Assembly: GCA_963828015.1 (NCBI GenBank)
Contig: CAWHCD010000004.1
Location: 1,178,001 to 1,242,000, forward strand
DNA length: 64,000 nt
From: CAVPUA01 sp963828015
GTDB taxonomy: Bacteria > Actinomycetota > Actinomycetes > Mycobacteriales > Jatrophihabitantaceae
Direction of reading: 5' to 3'
The notes under the pieces were generated by a model, which worked only from the letters and a program-made list of their open reading frames with translations, was not told the DNA's origin and did not search any database. Shown here in pieces: positions 34,828 to 43,552 of the stretch (its first letter is position 1; each line of letters starts with the position of its first letter). The position numbers and the translations under genes were made by a program.

Positions 34828-35418
34828 GTGCCCGCCCCGGACCCAATCGTCGAGATCCGCCGCAGCGCCCGGCGCAAGCGCACCGTCTCGGCCTACCGCG
34901 ATGGTGACCGGATCGTGGTGCTCGTGCCCGCCCGGCTGGGCCGCTCCGCGGAGCAGCGACTGGTGGCCGAGCTGGTCGAGCGCGTCACCACGCAGGAGCG
35001 TCGGGCCGAGGTCGGTGGCGCGCGAGCCAGCGATGCGGCCTTGCTCGAACGCGCTGGTGAACTCTCCCGCCGCTACCTCGGCGGCGCGGCTTATCCCAGC
35101 AGCATCCGGTGGGTCGCCCGGATGCGTACCCGCTGGGCATCGTGCACGCCGCTCGATGGCTCCATCCGGGTCTCGGAACGGCTGCGCACGGTTCCCGACT
35201 GGGTGCTCGACTACGTGATCGTGCACGAGCTCGCGCATCTGCAGGTTCCCGGCCACGGCCCTCGCTTCTGGGCGTTGGTACAGCAATACCCGCGCACCGA
35301 GCGGGCCCGCGGCTACCTCGACGGGCTCAGCGCGGGCCTGGCGCAACGGGGCCAGCCCGCCCCGGCCGCCCTTGATGATCAGCCCGAGGACGACGACGTG
35401 GAAGAGACGTTGTTCTAG
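34828..35418 (+). CDS. YgjP/DUF45-type zinc metallopeptidase
   Basis: A 196-residue protein with the DUF45 (YgjP) pattern: RRKRTVSAYRDGDRIVVLVPARL at the start, RTRWASC near residue 105 and the gluzincin motif YVIVHELAHLQVPGHGPRFW near 130-149 (HExxH plus a third His). An acidic tail (EDDDVEETLF) follows. YgjP relatives are SprT-like zinc proteases of unclear substrate. GTG start. It is convergent with the DUF2342-type gene, 10 bp apart, and divergent from the ThiF-like gene. Confidence 0.85.
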   Translation: MPAPDPIVEIRRSARRKRTVSAYRDGDRIVVLVPARLGRSAEQRLVAELVERVTTQERRAEVGGARASDAALLERAGELSRRYLGGAAYPSSIRWVARMRTRWASCTPLDGSIRVSERLRTVPDWVLDYVIVHELAHLQVPGHGPRFWALVQQYPRTERARGYLDGLSAGLAQRGQPAPAALDDQPEDDDVEETLF

Positions 35419-35428
35419 CCCCAGCGGA

Positions 35429-36637
35429 CTACAAACCGGCCAGCGGATCCTCGTCGTTGTTGCTCATGCGTTCCGCGAAACCCAGCGGGTCATCGAGATC
35501 CTCGGCGCTGGGCAGCAGGTCGGGGTGGCCCCAGACCCCGTCGCGTCCGCTGACCCCGTGCTGCTGGGTGACGGCCCACCACAGGGCGGCCGCCTCGCGC
35601 AGTCGCCGCGGTCGCAGCTCCAGCCCGACCAACGTGGAGAAGGTCTGCTCGGCCGGCCCACCGGTGGCCCGCCGACGCCGCGAGGCCTCCCGGAGCGCAT
35701 CGGCGCCCGGCATCCGGTCACTGGCCGCGGACTGGACGACAGCATCGACCCAGCCTTCGACGAGGGCGAGCAGGGTCTCGAGCCGTCGCAGCGCGATCTG
35801 CTGTTCCGGGGTCTCCTCCGGGGCGAAGAGGCCGCCGGACAGGGCGTTCTGGATGCTCTCGGGATTCGTCGGGTCGATGCCGCCCATGGCCTGCTCGAGC
35901 GCCGAGGTGTCGATCGTGATGCCCCGGGCGTAGGCGTCCACCGTGTCCAGCAGTCGTTGTCGCAGCCAGGGCACGTGGGCGAACAGTCGCTGGTGGGCGG
36001 CCTCGCGCAGCGCGAGATAGAGCCGGACCTCCTCCTCGGGACGTTCGAGTCCTTCGCCGAAGGCCAGCACGTTCTGCGGCAGCAGCGCCGCGACCCCGCT
36101 CGGGCCCATCGGAAGGCCGACGTCGGCCGCGGAGACGATCTCTTGGGACAACCCGGCCAGGCCCTGGCCGACCTGGGCGCCGAACATCAACCCGCCGAAC
36201 TGGTTCATGACGCCGGCCATCGGCCCCAGCTGGGCGCGCATCTCCTCCGGGACGATGGATCCCATCGACCCGACGACGCGCGCGGCGACGGGATCACACA
36301 GCGTGCCCCAGGCCGGCAACGTCTTCTCGATCCACTGCACCCGGCTCCAGGCCTCGATGCTGCTGACCCCCGAGGGCAGGTCGGTCGCATCGTCGAGCCA
36401 CAGGTCGGCCAGCCGAACGGCTTCCTCGACCTGGCGTTGCTCGTTCGTACTGACCGCGCGGTGCTCACCGGTCAGGCTCGACAGGGCGATCTGGCGGGCC
36501 AGGTCCCAGTTGACCGGGCCGCCGGACCAGGACATCAACTTCTGCAACTCGGCGAACAGCGGAATCTTGCCGGCGAGCTCATCGTCGTCGCCGTTGCCGC
36601 CATTTCCCGGCCCGAACCCGAAGGGCAGATTGGTCAT
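35429..36637 (-). CDS. Zinc-dependent metalloprotease-like protein (DUF2342/TIGR03624, Rv3195-type)
   Basis: A 402-residue protein from ATG 36637: Gly/Asp-rich N-terminus, a conserved FAELQKLMSWSGGPVNWDLARQIA segment, GLMFGAQVGQGLAGLSQEIV near residue 155 and LREAAHQRLFAHVPWL near 215. The last carries the His residues of the proposed zinc-protease helix (HxxLFxxVPWL). The family is actinobacterial, uncharacterised, and was once grouped with F420-linked proteins. Downstream start ATG 36637 is preferred because the family begins MTNLPFGFG; an open frame extends upstream. Confidence 0.8.
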   Translation of the reverse strand: MTNLPFGFGPGNGGNGDDDELAGKIPLFAELQKLMSWSGGPVNWDLARQIALSSLTGEHRAVSTNEQRQVEEAVRLADLWLDDATDLPSGVSSIEAWSRVQWIEKTLPAWGTLCDPVAARVVGSMGSIVPEEMRAQLGPMAGVMNQFGGLMFGAQVGQGLAGLSQEIVSAADVGLPMGPSGVAALLPQNVLAFGEGLERPEEEVRLYLALREAAHQRLFAHVPWLRQRLLDTVDAYARGITIDTSALEQAMGGIDPTNPESIQNALSGGLFAPEETPEQQIALRRLETLLALVEGWVDAVVQSAASDRMPGADALREASRRRRATGGPAEQTFSTLVGLELRPRRLREAAALWWAVTQQHGVSGRDGVWGHPDLLPSAEDLDDPLGFAERMSNNDEDPLAGL

Positions 36638-36740
36638 GTCGTTCACGCTAGGCCCAACGGACGAGCACGGCGAACGTTCCCGGCATCGGTGCGGCGAGGC
36701 ACCCGTTCGCGACGGGCGAACGCCGGTAGCTTGGGCGACT

Positions 36741-36962
36741 GTGGCGGATCTGTCCTGGGCGATGTGGCTGGCCGTGCCGATCGTCATCACCGGAGTGGCA
36801 TCACTGTTGCTGTGGTGGCGGGCTCGGCCCGAGCGGCCCTTGCGCACGGCTGAAACGATCTCTGGTCATCAGGCCTACCTCGATGCGTTGCGGCCGGTGA
36901 GCCCGATCACCGAAGGCCCGGCTGAGACGGTCTCTGCACAGTCACAGGGCTTGCCCGGCTAA
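36741..36962 (+). CDS. Small single-pass membrane protein
   Basis: A 73-residue protein starting at GTG 36741 with one helix (LSWAMWLAVPIVITGVASLLLWW, residues 4-26) followed by a basic patch and a polar tail containing ISGHQAYLDAL. It ends nine bases before the PDZ/Lon-like gene and is probably co-transcribed with it. No function is known. Confidence 0.6.
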   Translation: MADLSWAMWLAVPIVITGVASLLLWWRARPERPLRTAETISGHQAYLDALRPVSPITEGPAETVSAQSQGLPG

Positions 36963-36971
36963 GGTGCGCGG

Positions 36972-38051
36972 GTGAGTCGACTGGCCCGACTGGGCACCAT
37001 TCCACGGTCGTTCGGGCGGCTGAGCCGACGTCTGCGCACGTTACTGGTGGGTGGCGTGCTGTTCCTGACGCTGCTGATCCTGGCCGTGACGCTGCCGGTG
37101 CCCTACGTCATCCTCAGTCCCGGGCCGACGCTCAATACGCTCGGCAAGGACGATCAGGGCAACGAGATCATCGTGATCACCGGGCACCCGACCCGGCCGC
37201 AGAACGGCAATCTCAACCTGACCACGGTCGACGTCAACACCTCGTCGATCAACATCTTCCAGGCCTTGTCGGGCTGGCTGCACCACGACCAGATCGTCGT
37301 CCCGCACGACTCGATCTACCCGCCCGGGCAGTCCCAGGATCAGGTGAACCAGCAGAACACGCAGGACTTCGTCGACTCCCAGGACAACGCCGAGGCGGCC
37401 GCCTTCTGCGAGCTGGGCTATCCGAAGGGCGTCGCTGTCGAGTCCTTTACGGTCAACTCGAAGGCTAAGGGTGTGCTGCAGGCCGACGATCAGATCCTCT
37501 CGGTCAACGGCGTGCCGATCACCACGACCGACCAGCTGACCGCCGAACTGGCCAAGGCCACGCCGGGCACCGATGCCACGGTCGTCATCTCGCGCGACGG
37601 TACGCAGCTCACGGTGCTGGTTCCGCTGATCGCCCCCGCGTCGGGGCAAACGGGTGCGCGTATGGGAATTACGGTCGTGGGCGGCTGCATCGCGCCGTTC
37701 TCGGTCGATATCGGGCTGGCGAACGAGATCGGCGGACCGTCGGCCGGGCTGATGTTCGCGCTGGGGATCATCCAGGAGGTCGGCCCCACCGACCTGACCC
37801 ACGGCCGCTTCATTGCCGGCACCGGCACCATCGACCCGAGCGGCCAGGTGGGCCCGATCGGCGGCATCCAGCTCAAGATGATCGCCGCCCGCGATGCCGG
37901 TGCGACCTACTTCCTGGCCCCGGCCGGCAACTGCAGCAATGTGATCAACAACATTCCCAAGGGCCTGACCGTGATCAAGGTCGACACCCTGACCAACGCG
38001 ATCACCGACCTGACCAACATCCAGGCGGGCCTACCGGTTCCGCACTGCTGA
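36972..38051 (+). CDS. PDZ domain plus Lon-like serine protease, membrane-anchored (YlbL/Rv3194c-type)
   Basis: The 359-residue protein has an N-terminal membrane helix (LLVGGVLFLTLLILAVTLPV, about 25-44), then the conserved PYVILSPGPTLNTLG, a PDZ domain (about 135-215, including LQADDQILSVNGVPI) and a C-terminal Lon protease domain. The Ser-Lys dyad is visible: Ser in GGPSAGLMFALG near 257, Lys in GGIQLKMIAA near 301. The protease faces the outside. YlbL-type proteases cleave cell-division or stress factors in other Gram-positives; the substrate here is unknown. GTG start; the UPF0182 gene follows. Confidence 0.9.
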   Translation: MSRLARLGTIPRSFGRLSRRLRTLLVGGVLFLTLLILAVTLPVPYVILSPGPTLNTLGKDDQGNEIIVITGHPTRPQNGNLNLTTVDVNTSSINIFQALSGWLHHDQIVVPHDSIYPPGQSQDQVNQQNTQDFVDSQDNAEAAAFCELGYPKGVAVESFTVNSKAKGVLQADDQILSVNGVPITTTDQLTAELAKATPGTDATVVISRDGTQLTVLVPLIAPASGQTGARMGITVVGGCIAPFSVDIGLANEIGGPSAGLMFALGIIQEVGPTDLTHGRFIAGTGTIDPSGQVGPIGGIQLKMIAARDAGATYFLAPAGNCSNVINNIPKGLTVIKVDTLTNAITDLTNIQAGLPVPHC

Positions 38052-38156
38052 GCTCGACGGTTACCGGCGATGGAACCAGCGGCGAGCCACGTACGTTTGG
38101 CTCATTGCGGTTCAGCGCGGCAGCTGATCGCGACCTGACTCAATAGGGAGAAGCCC

Positions 38157-41132
38157 GTGGCGATGCGGCCACCCATGCCGTCCTTCGCGATCTCGCGCAG
38201 GGCACGGATCGCGCTCATTACTGCTGCGGTCATCATCTTCTTGTTGATCGTCGGAAACATCTTCGTCGGCGTGTACATCAACTGGCTCTGGTTCGGTTCA
38301 GTCGGGCACCGCAACGTCTACACGACGGTGTTCTGGACGCGCTTCGCGTTGTTCATGATCTTCGGGCTGCTCATGGCGGCCGGTATCGGGGCCAACCTGG
38401 TCATCGCCTATCGCGTCCGACCACCGTTTCGGCCGATGTCATCGGAGCAGCAGAACCTCGAGCGTTATCGCGTGGCCCTCGAGCCGCGGAAGAAGTGGAT
38501 CCTCGGCGCCATCATGGTGATCGTCGGCCTGGCGGCGGGGGCGGCGGCCGAGTCGAACTGGAAGCAGTGGGTGCTGTTCTTCAACGGGGGCAGCTTCGGG
38601 GTCACCGACCCCCAGTTCCACAAGGACATTTCGTTCTATGCGTGGGACTACCCGACGTACCGCATCCTGCTCAGCTTCGGCTTCTCGTTGGTCATCTTCT
38701 CGCTCATCCTCTCCGCGATCGTGCACTACCTGGTCGGGGCGATCCGCCTGCAGACCCCGGGCCCCAAGATGACGATCGCCGCGCGCCGGCACATCACGTT
38801 GCTGGTCTTCGCGTTCATCCTGCTCAAGGCGATCGCCTACTGGCTCGACCGCTACGGCCTGCTCTTCTCCGAGCGCTACAACATCACCGGTGCGACCTAC
38901 ACCAACGTGCACGCCAACCTGCCGGCCAAGACAATCCTGTTCTGGATCGCCATCATCATCGCGATCGGCGTCCTCGCGTCGCTGTGGCTCAAGAGCCCGC
39001 AGGTGCCGATCATCGGCTTCGTGGTGCTGCTGGTTCTCGCCATCCTGATCAACGGCATCTATCCCGCGCTCATGCAGCAGCTGTCGGTCAAGCCGAACGC
39101 GAGCCAGAAGGAATCGCCGTACATCCTGCGCAACATCAGCGCCACCCAACAGGCGTACGGCATCGTCACCAACACGAACGTGAACTACTCGACCTACGAC
39201 GTGAACCCGTCCCCGGCCACCACGCCGATCGTCAGCAGCACGGGCCAGGTGGTGGACTCCAACCCGACGGTAAGCAACCTCCGGATTCTCGACCCGAACC
39301 GGATCTCGGCCGCGTTCACCCAGCAGCAGCGCATCAAGAACGTCTACGGCTTCCCGGCCAAGCTCGACGTCGACCGCTATGACGTCAACGGCACGACCCA
39401 GGACTACGTCGTCGGCGTCCGTGAGCTCAACGCCGCCGGCCTCACCGGCGCGCAGACGAACTGGATCAACCAGCACACCGTCTATACCCACGGCGACGGG
39501 TTCGTTGCCGCCCCGGCCAACGAGGACGTGACGAACAACCCGGCGCTCTATACCGAGGCCAACCTGCCGCCGACCGGACCGCTGAACCTCACCCAGCCCG
39601 ATGAGTACTACGGCGAGCTGCTGCCCAACTATTCGATCGTCGGCGCCTCTGGCCCGAAGCAGGAATACGACGGCAGCGACGGCCCCAAGGTCTCCTACCA
39701 GGGCCCGGGCGGGGTGTCGCTGAGCAGCTTCGCCACGCGGCTGGCACTCGCGGTCCAGTACAAGCAGAGCAACTTCATCCTCAACTCCACGGTCAAGGCC
39801 AGTGGCGCGAAGATCATCTTCGACCGTGACCCGCGGCAGATGGTGAAGAAGGTCGCGCCGTTCCTGACCGTCGACAGTGATCCGTATCCGATCGTCGACC
39901 CGGCCAGCGGTCACATCGTCTGGATGGTCGATGCGTACACGACCCTGCCGAGCTACCCGTACTCGGAGAAGGAATCGCTGTCGACGCTCACCTCCGACTC
40001 TCTGTCCACGACCGGCAAGACGGCCGCGCAGCCCAACGACCAGGTCAGTTACATCCGCAACTCGGTGAAGGCCACGGTCGACGCGTACACCGGCAAGGTC
40101 ACCCTCTATGACTTCGACACCTCCGATCCGGTGCTCAAGGCCTGGATGAAGGTCTTCCCGGGGCTGGTCCAGCCGCAGTCGGCCATGCCGCAGACGATCA
40201 AGGACCACATCCGCTACCCCGAGGATCTGTTCGAGATTCAGCGGGCGCTGATCGGGACATATCACGTCACCAACCCGCAGACGTTCTACAGTGCGAGCGA
40301 CAAGTGGGTGGTGCCGACCGACCCGAATGACTCGACCGCCAACCAGCCGCCGTACTACGTGCTGGCCGCACCCGCCGACGGCGGCTCACAGGCCCAGTTC
40401 CAGTTGACGACGCCCATGATCGTCAACAACAACCAGAACCTGGCCGCCTACATCAGCGTGGACGCTGATCCGGGCGCCAACTACGGCAAGATGACCGTGC
40501 TCAAGGTGCCGGCCTCGGCCAATACGTTCGGACCGGAGCAGGTTTCCAACATCCTGACGACGAACTCCACGATCAGCAAGGACCTCTCTCTGTTCAACGC
40601 CGCCGGAGGTGGGTCCTCGATCCTGCACGGCAACCTGTTGACGCTGCCGATCGGCAACTCGTTCCTCTACCTGGAACCGCTCTATGTGCAGTCCTCCTCC
40701 GGCGCCGGAAGCTATCCGACGCTGCAGCGGGTGCTCGCCGTCTACGGCGACAAGATCGGTTATGGGTCCACCCTTTCCGATGCGTTGCTGAACCTCACGC
40801 AGCCGATCGTCGGGCTCAACATCGGCACCAACAACACCTCGGTGACGACGCCCAGCACGACGCCGTCACCGAGCAGCACCACACCTGTGCCCAGTACCAG
40901 TGCGCCGCCGACGGGGACGGCGACCGTGGACCAGGTGCTGGCTCAACTGGACGCAACGATCAACCAGCTGCAGGCCGATACGAAGGCGGGCAACTTCGCC
41001 GCCATCGGCGCGGACCAGGCCAAGCTCGCGCAGCTGTTGGCGCAGTACCAGGCGCTGCGCGGCGGCAGCATCACCACGCCCGCTCCGTCCTCGTCGGCCA
41101 AGCCATCACCGAGTGCGACCAAGACGTCGTAG
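38157..41132 (+). CDS. UPF0182 family integral membrane protein
   Basis: A 991-residue actinobacterial membrane protein (Rv3193c-type). About seven membrane segments fill the first 330 residues, including ALITAAVIIFLLIVGNIFVGVY and WIAIIIAIGVLASLW, with the family segment WLWFGSVGHRNVYTTVFWTR near residue 43. A large outward domain follows, with the family pattern LPNYSIVG, then DPYPIV and YIRNSVKATVDAY. The last 130 residues are a Thr/Ser/Pro linker and a short coiled coil (ATINQLQADTKAG). The function is unknown. GTG start at 38157 after AGGGAGAA. Confidence 0.93.
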   Translation: MAMRPPMPSFAISRRARIALITAAVIIFLLIVGNIFVGVYINWLWFGSVGHRNVYTTVFWTRFALFMIFGLLMAAGIGANLVIAYRVRPPFRPMSSEQQNLERYRVALEPRKKWILGAIMVIVGLAAGAAAESNWKQWVLFFNGGSFGVTDPQFHKDISFYAWDYPTYRILLSFGFSLVIFSLILSAIVHYLVGAIRLQTPGPKMTIAARRHITLLVFAFILLKAIAYWLDRYGLLFSERYNITGATYTNVHANLPAKTILFWIAIIIAIGVLASLWLKSPQVPIIGFVVLLVLAILINGIYPALMQQLSVKPNASQKESPYILRNISATQQAYGIVTNTNVNYSTYDVNPSPATTPIVSSTGQVVDSNPTVSNLRILDPNRISAAFTQQQRIKNVYGFPAKLDVDRYDVNGTTQDYVVGVRELNAAGLTGAQTNWINQHTVYTHGDGFVAAPANEDVTNNPALYTEANLPPTGPLNLTQPDEYYGELLPNYSIVGASGPKQEYDGSDGPKVSYQGPGGVSLSSFATRLALAVQYKQSNFILNSTVKASGAKIIFDRDPRQMVKKVAPFLTVDSDPYPIVDPASGHIVWMVDAYTTLPSYPYSEKESLSTLTSDSLSTTGKTAAQPNDQVSYIRNSVKATVDAYTGKVTLYDFDTSDPVLKAWMKVFPGLVQPQSAMPQTIKDHIRYPEDLFEIQRALIGTYHVTNPQTFYSASDKWVVPTDPNDSTANQPPYYVLAAPADGGSQAQFQLTTPMIVNNNQNLAAYISVDADPGANYGKMTVLKVPASANTFGPEQVSNILTTNSTISKDLSLFNAAGGGSSILHGNLLTLPIGNSFLYLEPLYVQSSSGAGSYPTLQRVLAVYGDKIGYGSTLSDALLNLTQPIVGLNIGTNNTSVTTPSTTPSPSSTTPVPSTSAPPTGTATVDQVLAQLDATINQLQADTKAGNFAAIGADQAKLAQLLAQYQALRGGSITTPAPSSSAKPSPSATKTS

Positions 41133-41140
41133 GGCTCGGT

Positions 41141-41169
41141 TTGGAGCTGGGCGCGCGTGTCGGTAGGCT
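41141..41169 (+). promoter_or_regulatory. Probable promoter of tRNA-fMet copy 1
   Basis: TTGGAG (41141-41146) and TAGGCT (41164-41169) are separated by 17 bases, close to SigA-type -35 and -10 boxes, with transcription expected about 5 bases before the tRNA. No similar pair is seen before tRNA copy 2. Confidence 0.55.
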
Positions 41170-41180
41170 GAACTTACCGA

Positions 41181-41257
41181 CGCGGGGTGGAGCAGCTCGG
41201 TAGCTCGCTGGGCTCATAACCCAGAGGTCGCAGGTTCAAATCCTGCCCCCGCTACCA
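41181..41257 (+). tRNA. tRNA-fMet (CAT), copy 1, with encoded CCA
   Basis: A 77-base cloverleaf starting CGCGGGGTGGAGCAG and ending GCTACCA. The C1 to T72 mismatch at the top of the acceptor stem and three G-C pairs in the anticodon stem (GGG-CTCATAA-CCC) identify an initiator tRNA. Bases 41213-41255 are identical to the sequence at 58661-58703, so its 3' half is the attachment site used by the island. Confidence 0.95.
41213..41255 (+). repeat. att core in tRNA-fMet copy 1 (attL of the outer element)
   Basis: This 43-base stretch from the anticodon to the acceptor end is repeated exactly at 58661-58703 and with one mismatch at 41839-41881. Tyrosine integrases commonly use this part of tRNA genes. 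Confidence 0.85.
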
Positions 41258-41329
41258 CGACGAAGGTCCCGGATTCCGGGGCCTTCAGTTCATTTCCAAG
41301 AGCGTCGTCGAGGACGCTCGATTTTGCGA

Positions 41330-41351
41330 ATGTCCGTCAAATGTCCGTCGG
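41330..41351 (+). repeat. 11-bp tandem repeat, candidate integrase arm site 1
   Basis: ATGTCCGTCAA is followed directly by ATGTCCGTCGG. The pair starts 75 bases after the att core of tRNA copy 1; an equivalent pair starts 76 bases after the core of tRNA copy 2. Confidence 0.6.
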
Positions 41352-41567
41352 CCTCGCGCCGCGTCGGGCGTGCTCAGGCCTGTGTCGGGGTGTCGTTCGG
41401 CCCGCCGGTGCTCTTCGGCAAGTAGCCGCCCGTCGCTGTGCAACGGCGCGTCCGATCGCGTCCTCTACGCGATCCGCCCGCCGCGCGACATGTCGGGACG
41501 TGCGCGAGCTACATCAGCTCGAAGATCCAACGGCCGCCTGTCCGGAGTGATCGGCCAAGAGAGCGGA

Positions 41568-41744
41568 TCATCGAAGTCTGATCGCGCTCGCGTCTCGATA
41601 GGCGATCGCCATCGCGGTACCGACGCCTAAGAAGAACGCCACGGCCCCCACGACACCCAAGCAAGTTGGGAGCGCAACGAAGTCCGCGATCGCGGCGAGG
41701 AGACCACCCACAATCGCGAGCACCAACGCAACGAGGACTCCCAT
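41568..41744 (-). CDS. Small membrane protein, two segments
   Basis: A 58-residue open frame from ATG 41744: MGVLVALVLAIVGGLLAAIA, then LGVVGAVAFFLGVGTAMAIA, ending in a basic tail. The two hydrophobic hairpin helices and the clean frame suggest a real gene, but there is no known family. It is the only gene-like feature between the tRNA copies. Such small two-helix proteins are frequent on phage-like elements. Confidence 0.4.
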   Translation of the reverse strand: MGVLVALVLAIVGGLLAAIADFVALPTCLGVVGAVAFFLGVGTAMAIAYRDASAIRLR

Positions 41745-41806
41745 CGGCTGAGATTAGCTCGACGTGCGTCTAGCGTTCGATCGAGCGCACTCGACGCGGC
41801 AATTGA

Positions 41807-41880
41807 CGCGGGGTGGAGCAGCTCGGTAGCTCGCTGGGCTCATAACCCAGAGGTCGCAGGTTCAAATCCTGTCCCCGCTA
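41807..41880 (+). tRNA. tRNA-fMet (CAT), copy 2, without encoded CCA
   Basis: Identical to copy 1 except for a C to T change in the acceptor stem (GTCCCCGC instead of GCCCCCGC) and loss of the CCA end (TACAA follows). The change turns a mismatch-free pair into G-T and the tRNA could still fold. It has no obvious promoter of its own. The whole gene, not only the 3' half, is duplicated. Confidence 0.85.
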
Positions 41881-41885
41881 CAACG

Positions 41886-41914
41886 ACGAAGGCCCCGAAT
41901 TCCGGGGCCTTCGT
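41886..41914 (+). terminator. Hairpin after tRNA-fMet copy 2
   Basis: ACGAAGGCCCCG (41886-41897) and CGGGGCCTTCGT (41903-41914) form a 12-base perfect stem, followed by TCATTC. A less perfect version (about 41261-41285) follows tRNA copy 1, showing that the flanks are related. Confidence 0.7.
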
Positions 41915-41956
41915 TCATTCTCCATGATCCTTGCAGTTGTTCTTGGAACTCGAGGA

Positions 41957-41978
41957 ATGACCGTCAAATGTCCGTTAC
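41957..41978 (+). repeat. 11-bp tandem repeat, candidate integrase arm site 2
   Basis: ATGACCGTCAA followed by ATGTCCGTTAC, placed 76 bases after the att core of tRNA copy 2. The next bases CTCGCGCC are also shared with sites 1 and 3. Confidence 0.6.
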
Positions 41979-42029
41979 TCTCGCGCCGCTCAGGCCTGAG
42001 GGGCTGGGTGCGGCTGGGCTCGGCCGGGA

Positions 42030-42617
42030 ATGTTGTCGATCTCGCCTGGGACGCTCTACGGCGTGGAACCTATCCCAGATGGGCGGTGGCAGCTCTTCGC
42101 AGCAGGGCTGGGCGCCGACGGACAGCCCGGCGCAATGACGTTCGGCTACCTGCGGGCTCGGGCCGACGAGTGGGCAGCCCTGGCGCCGGAGGTCGAGGAG
42201 CCATTCAATGGGCCAGGAGCGCTGCTGCGAACGGCACGCAGCCTGTTCGCGCACTCGTGGTTCGACTACGAGTTCATGGCTGTCGGCTGCACGGTCGCTT
42301 TTCAAGCCCTCGAGGCCGCGCTACGACTGGTGTATCCGGGCGAGGACAAGGTGCCCGCACGTGCGCTCCTGAAGCGCATCCAGACCAGCGGAATCCTGCC
42401 GCCGAACATCGTTGCGGTTGCCGATTCGGGCTTCGAGCTTCGTAACAGGTTGTCGCATCCCGCTGAGCAGAGCGCGTTCACCCCGCCTATGGCGACATCG
42501 ATGATTGAGACCAGTCACCGCCTCGTTGGGCTACTCGTCGCCGAGGCGATGAACCTGGATGCTGATGGATTGCCCACACCCAGCGGGGAGGTCGCGCGAG
42601 ACGCCGTCGACCAGTAG
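42030..42617 (+). CDS. HEPN-like protein, possible defence ribonuclease
   Basis: A 195-residue protein from ATG 42030. The second half is helical and holds RNRLSHP near residue 138, an R-x4-H motif typical of HEPN ribonucleases, preceded by ARSLFAHSWFDYEFMAVGCTVAFQALEAALR, which resembles the first helices of Apea/DUF4145-like HEPN domains. HEPN proteins in islands usually cleave RNA during phage infection or act as toxins. No antitoxin is adjacent; the Abi_C gene converges on it from the other side. Confidence 0.55.
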   Translation: MLSISPGTLYGVEPIPDGRWQLFAAGLGADGQPGAMTFGYLRARADEWAALAPEVEEPFNGPGALLRTARSLFAHSWFDYEFMAVGCTVAFQALEAALRLVYPGEDKVPARALLKRIQTSGILPPNIVAVADSGFELRNRLSHPAEQSAFTPPMATSMIETSHRLVGLLVAEAMNLDADGLPTPSGEVARDAVDQ

Positions 42618-42633
42618 GCCGAGTGCCTGCTGG

Positions 42634-43446
42634 CTAGTGGCCGAGTGCTCGGTCCAGCGCGCCGAGCATCAACTGCGCGATCGAGCAGGCCTCACGGACG
42701 ACCAACAGCGCCATGTCCGCCGAAACGCCCGTCGGCAGTGTCCGGCCGTGCCCCGTTCCCTGTAGGTTCCTGAGCTCGTTCACCTGCTCCGCGATCGTCC
42801 AAGTTGCTCCGAGGATCTTGCGGACCTGCGCCGCGCCGGGGCTATCTCCGACAACCTGACTCGGGTGGACGCCGAGCCGCTCCCGAGCGAGGTACCAGAG
42901 CTGGTTGAAGTCACCCGGGGCCTCATGGCCCAGCTCCTGAAGCACGAACTTCGCGACGGCCTCCAGCAGGTCTTTGGCGCTGCCCAGCAATTGGCCTGGG
43001 TCTTCCGTCGCGCGTCGGAGGCGATCCAGCTGCTCTTCCAGCGACTGCCGTCCGCCGGTCTGAAGATCAATCACGCCGATTGGAGACAGGGTGCCGTCAT
43101 CGGACAGCGCCCAGCCGGCGCGCCGGAAAGCTGAACGTGCGATGTCGATGGTCTTCTTGGTCTCGGGGTCCGTGCTGGAAAACACCCCGTTGACCCGAAG
43201 GGCTGCGAGCAGACCGTCCACCAGTTCACGCGCACGACCGGTCCGCTTGACCGCGGCGCGCACAGCGAGCTGGACCCTCGTCTCCTTATTGGGAGAGGAA
43301 GGGTCGTTGATCCGGTACTCAGCAACGTCGCCGAATCCTGCCCGGGTGAAGACCCCTGTCAGCGCACTGCGGCTCAGCCCAACCCCGCCATGGAAGAACA
43401 AGCCGAGAGCACCGGCGATCTCGTCAGAAACCGGCGCACTGGACAC
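42634..43446 (-). CDS. Abi_C-domain abortive-infection-type protein (AbiJ-like layout)
   Basis: About 270 residues from GTG 43446 (frame open to 43479). The N-terminus (IAGALGLFFHGGVGLSRSALTGVF...) resembles the AbiJ-type N-terminal segment. The C-terminal third matches the Abi_C HEPN fold: LLEAVAKFVLQELG, FNQLWYLARERLGVHPSQ, KILGATWTIAEQVNELRNLQGTGHG, then a last helix. ELRNLQGTGH supplies an R-x6-H pair. Proteins of this group confer abortive infection against phages. It converges with the HEPN-like gene, 16 bp apart. Confidence 0.7.
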   Translation of the reverse strand: MSSAPVSDEIAGALGLFFHGGVGLSRSALTGVFTRAGFGDVAEYRINDPSSPNKETRVQLAVRAAVKRTGRARELVDGLLAALRVNGVFSSTDPETKKTIDIARSAFRRAGWALSDDGTLSPIGVIDLQTGGRQSLEEQLDRLRRATEDPGQLLGSAKDLLEAVAKFVLQELGHEAPGDFNQLWYLARERLGVHPSQVVGDSPGAAQVRKILGATWTIAEQVNELRNLQGTGHGRTLPTGVSADMALLVVREACSIAQLMLGALDRALGH

Positions 43447-43552
43447 CCCATGATCTTCCCAGGCGGCGCAAGCGGCCACGCGTCCCGGGGAGGGCCGCGC
43501 GCTGGCCGTAAGCTCACCTCGCTGATGATGTCCGCGTCAAGGAGGAGACGGC

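Larger units (their letters stand above)
41256..41806. mobile_element. Short remnant between the two tRNA-fMet copies
   Basis: About 550 bases that begin with a hairpin and an 11-base tandem repeat arranged as after tRNA copy 2, so they look like the left end of a related, mostly deleted element. From 41258 to 41567 I see no gene, only the hairpin and repeat. A 58-codon gene follows at 41568-41744. No integrase remains. Confidence 0.55.

Noticed and set aside
38439..40265. 608-codon minus-strand frame inside the UPF0182 gene
   Set aside because: Antisense shadow typical of high-GC DNA; the plus-strand protein is clearly conserved.
41341..41550. Small plus-strand genes after tRNA copy 1
   Set aside because: Cys/Arg-rich translations with no start signal or family; the region is better explained by att arm sites and remnant sequence.
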